DNA of 11,883 nucleotides. Origin: Candidatus Kaiserbacteria bacterium (GTDB lineage Bacteria; Patescibacteriota; Minisyncoccia; Phycocordibacterales; UBA918). Shown here piece after piece: positions 7,306 through 11,883 of the stretch (positions are counted from its first letter, which is position 1; every line of letters begins with the position of its first letter). The stretch lies in contig SKHJ01000040.1 of assembly GCA_007116965.1 (NCBI GenBank), positions 1 to 11,883 on the forward strand. Direction: 5' to 3'. A model generated the notes under the pieces. That model did not search any database. It was not told the DNA's origin and was given only the letters and a program-made list of their open reading frames with translations. The position numbers and the translations under genes were made by a program.

Positions 7306-8358
7306 ATGAAGAAACCCAAAAACCGTCGGCGCTCGCTCGATCCAGCTACGAGACTACTGTTACGCCAGACTTTGATCGGTTTTGGTCTAACCATACTGCT
7401 AAGCTGTGTTCTGATCACTGTTTGGCATGTGACTCGTCTTTCCGCATTGACTATCACCAGTATCGAAGTTACTGGTGGTGACACCGTCGATCACGCCGAA
7501 GTCCGGGAGGTGGTAGAGGCAGCTCTCGCAGGGACGTACGTACAGCTAGTACCGCGGCGGTTTGCCTGGTTGTATCCGGCGTCAACCATCCACGACCAGT
7601 TAGCTGACTTGCCGCGAGTGTCTTCGATCACACTACAGCGCACTGACGGCAGAACACTGCGTATCGAGTTGACTGAATATCAGCCCTATGCTCTATGGTG
7701 TGAATATGAAGATGGCGATACTTGTCTGTTTGTGTCGCGTGAGGGGTACGCATTTGCTGCCGCACCGTCTTTGCGCGGTGGTGCCTTCGTCCGTCTATAC
7801 AGTGCCGAACATCTGCCGGCCATTGGGGAATATATTCTACCAAGCGAAATGGTCGATGATCTGTGGTGGTTGCTAGGAGCGGTACCGCAGGTGAGTGAGT
7901 TGGTGCCAATGGCGGTGATACTTGGTCCTGGACCCCGGGCGGTAATATCGCTTACTCGTGGGGGTGAATTGCGTATTACCTTCGATCAGGACGTCACAGC
8001 TACTATTCACTACCTCCAGGCGTTGGTCGGGTCGGAAGAATTTATCCACCTGCAGGATGAGCCATTCCAATATATTGATATGCGATTTGGTAACCGCTTG
8101 TTTGTCAACGAAGAAATACCACTGACTGCATTGGACACGGCAACGACGACTACTGCATTACTTGACCCTATCTACATCAGCGGGGAGGGTGCACCAACCA
8201 CTTCTATTTCAGTACCAACTGGGCCACCGCAAGTGCCGCAACCAACTCCACAGGCAGTAATAGACGCTGAGTTTAATCCGTTGCGGGACGGCGAGGAAGC
8301 TGAGTTGGTGGTACCTATCGTTGAGGAGGCTGACGTTGCTGAATCAGTTGAGGAGTGA
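7306..8358 (+). CDS. ftsQ: FtsQ/DivIB-like cell-division protein with POTRA domain
   Basis: FtsQ/DivIB is the single-pass membrane scaffold that joins FtsB and FtsL in the divisome. A basic cytoplasmic N-terminus (KKPKNRRR) leads into one membrane helix (about 20-43). A POTRA domain spans about 48-124, beginning TITSIEVTGGDTV and containing 'LPRVSSITLQR'. The FtsQ beta domain runs about 125-268 and ends in YIDMRFGNRLFV, matching the family's IDLRYGN-type motif. A tail of about 80 residues (270-350) follows. It is rich in Thr and Pro (e.g. PTGPPQVPQPTPQ at 304-316), then strongly acidic, and should lie outside the membrane. At 350 aa the protein is longer than usual because of this tail. No mur or ftsA/ftsZ genes adjoin it here, unlike the classic dcw cluster. 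Stop is TGA. Confidence 0.8.
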   Translation: MKKPKNRRRSLDPATRLLLRQTLIGFGLTILLSCVLITVWHVTRLSALTITSIEVTGGDTVDHAEVREVVEAALAGTYVQLVPRRFAWLYPASTIHDQLADLPRVSSITLQRTDGRTLRIELTEYQPYALWCEYEDGDTCLFVSREGYAFAAAPSLRGGAFVRLYSAEHLPAIGEYILPSEMVDDLWWLLGAVPQVSELVPMAVILGPGPRAVISLTRGGELRITFDQDVTATIHYLQALVGSEEFIHLQDEPFQYIDMRFGNRLFVNEEIPLTALDTATTTTALLDPIYISGEGAPTTSISVPTGPPQVPQPTPQAVIDAEFNPLRDGEEAELVVPIVEEADVAESVEE

Positions 8359-8414
8359 TTGGGCCATTGAATTTTGCGTTCTCTGTGATAGAAGTAACGG
8401 CAACAAATAACCGT

Positions 8415-9515
8415 ATGAAACATTTTTGGCAGACAGTACCTCGACCATTTTTGGTGGTTGCCCCAATGGCGGATGTAACCGACGCCGCGTTTCGTCGTCT
8501 CATTGCCAAATACAGTGCTCACATTCGTGCAGATGGTACGGTCGGCGGCCCGGCGGTCATGTGGACGGAGTTTGTCTCGGCTGATGGCTTGGTACGAGCT
8601 ACGCCCGAAGGGAAAGAGAAACTCTTGGCTGATTTACTGTATGACGAAAGCGAGCGACCGATTGTCGCACAGCTGTTTAGTGGTGATGCCGCTCATATGG
8701 AGTACGCTGCGGCACTGTGTCATGAACTTGGCTTTGACGGGGTAGATATCAATATGGGGTGTCCCGATCGCTCAATCGAAAAGCAAGGTTGTGGCGCAGC
8801 GATGATCAAAGACCCTGAGACCGCTATTCGAATTATTGCGGCGGCCAAACGAGGCGCTCGCAGCGACTACCACGATGGGATCCCAGTTTCCATTAAAACC
8901 CGGATTGGCTACCGGGAAGATGAGATTGACACTTGGATTCCAAGGCTACTCGAGACAGCGCCAGCGGCCTTGACCGTCCACCTACGTACGCGACAGCAGT
9001 TGAGCAAAGTGCCAGCCGACTGGTCCCTGCTGCCTCGCGTGGTCTCGTGGCGGGATACGTTAGCTCCAAACACTCGCATTATTGGTAATGGTGATGTGTT
9101 GTCGGCGGCTGACGGGCATGACAAAGTAGCTCGCTCTGGTGCTGACGGTGCAATGGTTGGTCGCGCTTTATTTGGCAACCCGTGGTTTTTCCACCCAGAG
9201 CAACGATTACCTGTGCGGCTGACAGCGTTGCCGACGCACGGTGTGGATCGTGAATCGATCGTTACCGCTGATAGAGACGATATAACAGTGACATACATCA
9301 CCTTGGAGGAACGGCTTAAGGTCTTGGTCGAACATACACAGCTATTTTGTGAACTGTTGCCACACAAAAATTTCGCGGTGATGAAGAAACATTACAAGGC
9401 GTACGTCAGTGGTTTTCCTGGCGCGGCTGATTTACGTCAGCAGCTGATGGGGGCGCCATCAGCTGCTGACGTCGCGGCGGTGGTTGAAGATTTTTTGGCT
9501 CGAGCGTGTGCATAA
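8415..9515 (+). CDS. dus: tRNA-dihydrouridine synthase (FMN-dependent, Dus family)
   Basis: This enzyme reduces uridines to dihydrouridine in the tRNA D-loop using FMN and NADPH. The TIM-barrel motifs, numbered from ATG 8415, are APMADVTD (16-23), the INMGCPD loop with catalytic Cys116, KTRIGY (161-166), VHLRT with His189, and the FMN-phosphate region RIIGNGDV/GADGAMVGRALFGNPW (221-257). The barrel is followed by the helical tRNA-binding domain with HKNFAVMKKHYKAYVSGFPGA (317-337). Compared with the CPR forms I remember, there are short extra segments after AKYS (about 35-46) and between FFHPEQ and EERLK (about 265-297). The open frame extends upstream to a GTG at 8355 that overlaps the ftsQ stop. 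I chose ATG 8415 because the family sequence begins at 'FWQTVPRPFLVVAPMA' and the 20 extra residues look unlike it. There is no clear Shine-Dalgarno at either start. Stop is TAA. Confidence 0.93.
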   Translation: MKHFWQTVPRPFLVVAPMADVTDAAFRRLIAKYSAHIRADGTVGGPAVMWTEFVSADGLVRATPEGKEKLLADLLYDESERPIVAQLFSGDAAHMEYAAALCHELGFDGVDINMGCPDRSIEKQGCGAAMIKDPETAIRIIAAAKRGARSDYHDGIPVSIKTRIGYREDEIDTWIPRLLETAPAALTVHLRTRQQLSKVPADWSLLPRVVSWRDTLAPNTRIIGNGDVLSAADGHDKVARSGADGAMVGRALFGNPWFFHPEQRLPVRLTALPTHGVDRESIVTADRDDITVTYITLEERLKVLVEHTQLFCELLPHKNFAVMKKHYKAYVSGFPGAADLRQQLMGAPSAADVAAVVEDFLARACA

Positions 9516-9538
9516 CTATCGAGCCGGTCGCTTTTTTT
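9497..9538 (+). terminator. Possible weak terminator after dus
   Basis: GGCTCG (9497-9502) pairs perfectly with CGAGCC (9520-9525) across a 17-nt loop, and seven T occur at 9532-9538. The T-run is 6 nt beyond the stem and the loop is long, so it is weak. It overlaps the end of dus and the promoter of the next gene. Confidence 0.35.
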
Positions 9539-9546
9539 GCTACACT
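9538..9546 (+). promoter_or_regulatory. Extended -10 promoter for the small membrane protein gene
   Basis: TGC followed by TACACT (9541-9546, 4/6 to consensus) stands exactly 7 nt before ATG 9554. The layout matches the leaderless pattern at 7290-7298 and 10433-10441. No Shine-Dalgarno is present. Confidence 0.45.
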
Positions 9547-9553
9547 GTAGGTG

Positions 9554-9841
9554 ATGACCGAAGTTCTTCACGCCAATATATTCTTTATCATTGCCAGTGT
9601 CGCGACAGTTATATTTTGTTTGTTGGTCGCTATTGCTTTGTATCAGTTGATTCGTATTCTGCGCACAGTTGGTCGTATCGTCGATCGCGTCGAAGAGGGT
9701 AGTAAACGACTCGAAGCAGATCTGACCGATTTGCGTGACCAGGTTCGTTCTGGCGGTATCATCGGTCGTATCCTCGGTTTCTTTATGTCACAAAGTCAAG
9801 CAACGCGAAGACACAAGAAGTCGAGAGACAGTGATGAGTGA
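9554..9841 (+). CDS. Small single-pass membrane protein, function unknown
   Basis: I do not recognise a named family. The 95-aa product has a short polar N-terminus, one strongly hydrophobic helix (about 8-33, ANIFFIIASVATVIFCLLVA onward), and a charged amphipathic helix (about 36-66) with heptad-like spacing that could form a coiled coil. A short 'GGIIGRILGFF' patch (68-78) may lie on the membrane, and the tail is basic then acidic (RRHKKSRDSDE). A GTG at 9551 is in frame directly upstream, but ATG 9554 fits the 7-nt spacing from the -10. It is followed after 39 nt by the H1-like membrane protein on the same strand. This pairing and the shared membrane-plus-helix layout suggest related roles in the envelope, but that is inference. 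Stop is TGA. Confidence 0.75.
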   Translation: MTEVLHANIFFIIASVATVIFCLLVAIALYQLIRILRTVGRIVDRVEEGSKRLEADLTDLRDQVRSGGIIGRILGFFMSQSQATRRHKKSRDSDE

Positions 9842-9851
9842 CAGTAGTAAG

Positions 9852-9857
9852 TATCAT
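9852..9857 (+). promoter_or_regulatory. Possible -10 box for the H1-like gene
   Basis: TATCAT (5/6 to TATAAT) stands 23 nt before ATG 9881, giving a leader of about 16 nt without a Shine-Dalgarno. No clear -35 is seen, and transcription could instead continue from the gene upstream. Confidence 0.35.
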
Positions 9858-9880
9858 TAGAAACTAACGCAATACATCTT

Positions 9881-10375
9881 ATGGCATCCAAAAAGAACAG
9901 TAAGCAGTTAGATCTCTCTGCGCAGCCAAAATGGGGAATCGGTGTTGGTCTTACTGCGGCCGCAGTCGCGGCCGCAGGCACGTACTTTCTTTACGGTAGT
10001 AAAGATGCGGCCAAGAATCGTAAGACGGTCAAGAGCTGGATGCTCAAGGCCAAAGCCGAGGTACTCGAGGCCCTAGAGCACGCACAGACTATGTCTCGAG
10101 CCGAGTATGAACAGCTTGTCAATTCCATCGGTGCAACTTATGCACAGTTGCAAGCTACGTCTAAGAAAGACATTAAAGATTTTAAGGAAGAGATGCTAGC
10201 ACAGTGGAAAAATATCGAGAATTTAGCGCATTCGAGTACAAAATCGACTAAAAAATCGACTAAAAAGATAGCCAAAAAAAGTGCACGTAAATCACCTGCT
10301 AAGACGGCACCAAAAAAGTCTACCGCCAAGAAGACCGCGACGAAGAAGGTCACCAAGCAGGCTCGTAAGAAGTAG
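9881..10375 (+). CDS. Membrane-anchored protein with histone-H1-like lysine-rich tail
   Basis: The 164-aa product starts with a polar segment. One Gly/Ala-rich membrane helix follows (about 18-38, GIGVGLTAAAVAAAGTYFLYG), in the manner of YtxH-like proteins, and then a mixed-charge helical region (about 41-117) likely to be coiled coil. The last 47 residues (118-164) contain 18 Lys and 2 Arg, no acidic residue, and many Ser/Thr/Ala/Pro, in S/T-K-K and A-K-K units. This resembles the C-terminal tail of histone H1 and of bacterial H1-like proteins, which bind DNA without sequence specificity. If the tail is cytoplasmic it could tie the nucleoid to the membrane. If it is outside it could bind DNA or acidic polymers. 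The charge around the helix does not settle the orientation. The short DNA repeats encoding the helix and the tail suggest growth by slippage. Stop is TAG. Confidence 0.8.
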   Translation: MASKKNSKQLDLSAQPKWGIGVGLTAAAVAAAGTYFLYGSKDAAKNRKTVKSWMLKAKAEVLEALEHAQTMSRAEYEQLVNSIGATYAQLQATSKKDIKDFKEEMLAQWKNIENLAHSSTKSTKKSTKKIAKKSARKSPAKTAPKKSTAKKTATKKVTKQARKK

Positions 10376-10432
10376 TTTTTGTTAGCACTTAATAACCTAT
10401 CCCCGACAACCTGCTGCTGGTCAGTTTTCTAG

Positions 10433-10441
10433 TGGTACTAT
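10433..10441 (+). promoter_or_regulatory. Extended -10 promoter for the carboxypeptidase-like gene
   Basis: TGG followed by TACTAT (10436-10441, 4/6 to consensus) stands exactly 7 nt before ATG 10449. It overlaps the earlier in-frame ATG at 10440, which argues that translation starts at 10449. No Shine-Dalgarno is seen. Confidence 0.5.
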
Positions 10442-10448
10442 GTTTGGT

Positions 10449-11315
10449 ATGATCACCGTACGACGTACTTTTGGGGTAGTCGCTGTCCTTGGCTTAGGTT
10501 TTGTAGCGTACATATCTGCTGCATCGGGCCCTGATTTATTGGTTGTTAATGAGTCTGAAGTGATACCTTCAGAGCTACAGATTGTGGCACCAGTTGCGCC
10601 ACTCTTGCCAAGTTCAGTCGCTTACGCAGTTTTTGCTGCCACTACAGGGGAAGTCTTTTTTGGCAATAATCACTATCAGGTACGACCAATTGCCTCTATC
10701 ACTAAACTTTTTGCTGGGGCTGCCATTGTTGCTACCTTCGACCTAACAGCAGTGACTACTATTCAGCCAGCTGATTTGCACTCAGTCGGTACTGCCGGTC
10801 GGCTCCGGGTAGGGGAGCAGTATACGTATCGTGATCTACTCTTTCCGCTACTTCTTTCCTCCTCCAACAACGCAGCTTTGGTCTTTGAGCGTCGTAGCCA
10901 AGGGGACGTGGTGACAGCTATGCAGCAGTGGGTAGACACATATGGAACTGGCAAGACTCGTCTCGCTGATGCTTCAGGTCTTTCTTCCGGTAATCAAGCG
11001 AGTGCCCAAGAGTTGGCGATATTGACGGTGGCTCTCCGTCAGCACGCACCGTTAGCTTGGTCCATCAGCCGGCTAACACAACACCTTGGCCCCTATGGTG
11101 GCTGGGAGAACAATAGTCCATTCATAGGTGACGTTGCCTACCGTGGCGGTAAGCATGGCTTTACCAAAGCGGCTGGGCGCACAGCGCTGGTTGTGTTCGC
11201 TGAGCAGATCGAAGACGTAGAAGTCGAGATCGGCTACGTTATTCTCGGAAGTGATGATTTAGTGCGTGATATGGAAGTATTGCGCAGCTACGTCCAATCT
11301 GCGGCTCTCTGGTAA
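10449..11315 (+). CDS. D-alanyl-D-alanine carboxypeptidase-like serine peptidase (S11 family)
   Basis: S11 enzymes trim the terminal D-Ala from peptidoglycan stem peptides outside the membrane. Numbering is from ATG 10440. An N-terminal hydrophobic helix (about 10-28) is a membrane anchor or signal. The penicillin-binding fold follows, with S-I-T-K at 86-89 (nucleophile Ser86, Lys89) and S-S-N at 141-143. The third motif reads K-H-G (238-240) within GGKHGFTKAAGR, where KTG is normal, so the Thr is replaced by His. 'LADASGLSSGNQASAQELA' (175-193) matches the family block before the third motif. It has no C-terminal PBP5-type beta domain and no amphipathic anchor (288 aa against nearly 400 for E. 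coli DacA), so anchoring must be N-terminal. Start 10449 is chosen from the -10 spacing. It precedes dnaX by 24 nt. Stop is TAA. Confidence 0.85.
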   Translation: MITVRRTFGVVAVLGLGFVAYISAASGPDLLVVNESEVIPSELQIVAPVAPLLPSSVAYAVFAATTGEVFFGNNHYQVRPIASITKLFAGAAIVATFDLTAVTTIQPADLHSVGTAGRLRVGEQYTYRDLLFPLLLSSSNNAALVFERRSQGDVVTAMQQWVDTYGTGKTRLADASGLSSGNQASAQELAILTVALRQHAPLAWSISRLTQHLGPYGGWENNSPFIGDVAYRGGKHGFTKAAGRTALVVFAEQIEDVEVEIGYVILGSDDLVRDMEVLRSYVQSAALW

Positions 11316-11320
11316 TAATC

Positions 11321-11329
11321 TGATATACT
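11321..11329 (+). promoter_or_regulatory. Extended -10 promoter for dnaX
   Basis: TGA followed by TATACT (11324-11329, 5/6 to consensus) lies 10 nt before ATG 11340, which predicts a leader of about 0-4 nt. No Shine-Dalgarno is present. Confidence 0.55.
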
Positions 11330-11339
11330 AATCGGTACT

Positions 11340-11883
11340 ATGCATACCGCCCTTTACCGCAAGTACCGACCCGACTCCTTTGCCACAGTCAAAGATCAAG
11401 ATCATATCGTCTCAGTCCTTGAAGGTGCGATTGCGAAGGAGCAAATTCCGCACGCCTTACTCTTTGCTGGTGGGCGCGGTACTGGCAAGACTACGTTGGC
11501 CCGCATCTTTGCCCAAGCAATTGGCACCCAGTCGGTTGATATCTATGAGATCGACGCGGCTTCCAATCGCGGTATTGATGACATCCGCGAGCTACGCGAG
11601 GCAGTTCATACTGCTCCGTATGAGTCGACGTACAAGGTCTACATCATCGACGAGGTGCATATGCTGACCAAGGAGGCCTTCAACGCTCTCCTCAAGACCC
11701 TAGAAGAACCGCCGGCGCACGTTATTTTCATCCTAGCCACTACCGAAGAAGAGAAATTATTGGACACCATCCGCTCCCGTTGTCAGGTCTTCCGTTTTCG
11801 TTCACCGAGTCGAACTGTGTTGCAGGAGGTGGTGACCGAGGTGGCGGGTAAGGAAGGGTATACTCTGGAGCCGGCAGCAGCCA
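11340..11883 (+). CDS. dnaX: DNA polymerase III subunit gamma/tau, N-terminal part (cut by window end)
   Basis: This is the AAA+ ATPase of the clamp loader, which opens the beta clamp and loads it at primed DNA. The frame is open from ATG 11340 to the last base, 181 codons, and is incomplete at the 3' end. It begins MHTALYRKYRPDSF, the family's standard opening. Walker A is GGRGTGKT (44-51), Walker B VYIIDEVH (100-107), sensor 1 ILATTEE (131-137), and the SRC motif is at 146-148. IDAASNRGIDDIRELRE (71-87) is highly typical. The Cys4 zinc module that normally sits between Walker A and IDAASNRG is missing. Only AIGTQSVDIYE (60-70) lies there, with no cysteine. The ATPase residues are all present, so it should be functional. 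Confidence 0.95.
   Translation, partial: MHTALYRKYRPDSFATVKDQDHIVSVLEGAIAKEQIPHALLFAGGRGTGKTTLARIFAQAIGTQSVDIYEIDAASNRGIDDIRELREAVHTAPYESTYKVYIIDEVHMLTKEAFNALLKTLEEPPAHVIFILATTEEEKLLDTIRSRCQVFRFRSPSRTVLQEVVTEVAGKEGYTLEPAAA

Noticed and set aside
8355..8414. GTG start of dus overlapping the ftsQ stop by 4 nt, suggesting translational coupling
   Set aside because: The 20 extra residues do not resemble the start of Dus proteins. The only purine-rich sequence before it is directly adjacent to the GTG, too close for a Shine-Dalgarno. ATG 8415 fits the family.
9956..9977. Two direct copies of GCGGCCGCAG, 2 nt apart, each with a palindromic core
   Set aside because: They encode the Ala-rich membrane helix of the H1-like protein in frame. 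Low-complexity coding explains them better than a regulatory or attachment site.
10241..10267. Direct repeat of TCGACTAAAAA
   Set aside because: It encodes the S-T-K-K repeats of the lysine tail. It is a coding repeat, not a separate element.
11380..11667. Open frame of 95 codons on the plus strand inside dnaX
   Set aside because: It is out of frame with the clear DnaX product, whose motifs run without break from 11340 to the window end.

Overview
The window reads as chromosomal DNA from a Candidate Phyla Radiation bacterium (Patescibacteria), most likely of the Parcubacteria/Paceibacteria type. The evidence is the set of reduced housekeeping proteins: a Rel that stops after TGS, a DprA with no N-terminal helical domain, a DnaX with no zinc module, and SerRS and Dus sequences of the form I recall from Parcubacteria. 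This is recognition by eye, not a database result. TGA acts as a normal stop (rel, ftsQ, the 95-aa gene), so the UGA=Gly code of Absconditabacteria/Gracilibacteria is not in use. Gene density is high. I see no rRNA, tRNA, CRISPR array, IS element or phage gene.

Layout. Positions 1-142 hold the terminator of the left-hand block. From 5014 down to 143, on the minus strand, lie dprA, topA and rel (DNA uptake/recombination, supercoiling, stringent response), closed by a clear intrinsic terminator at 27-54. From 5183 rightward everything is on the plus strand. First comes a secreted beta-barrel-like protein with its own hairpin/terminator cassette. Then come serS, an ftsQ-like division gene, a tRNA-dihydrouridine synthase, two small membrane proteins (one with a histone-H1-like lysine tail), a D,D-carboxypeptidase-like serine peptidase, and the 5' part of dnaX, cut by the window edge.

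Two things stand out. First, the 225-aa protein at 5183-5860 has a Sec signal peptide and alternating beta strands. It ends in V-x-W-x-F, the terminal signal of proteins inserted by the BAM machinery into a Gram-negative outer membrane, yet CPR bacteria are thought to lack an outer membrane. The gene has a visibly higher GC content and the only strong Shine-Dalgarno sequence in the window, which suggests acquisition from a diderm donor or an unrecognised envelope feature. Second, most other genes have no Shine-Dalgarno. Instead a -10-like hexamer, usually with an upstream TGn, sits about 5-10 nt before the start codon, which predicts leaderless or nearly leaderless mRNAs. That pattern also decides several start codons here.

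How the genes work together: mostly core information processing and cell-envelope/division functions in compact form. No dedicated defence or mobile system is visible. The novel candidates are the barrel protein and the membrane-anchored H1-like protein with its small membrane neighbour.
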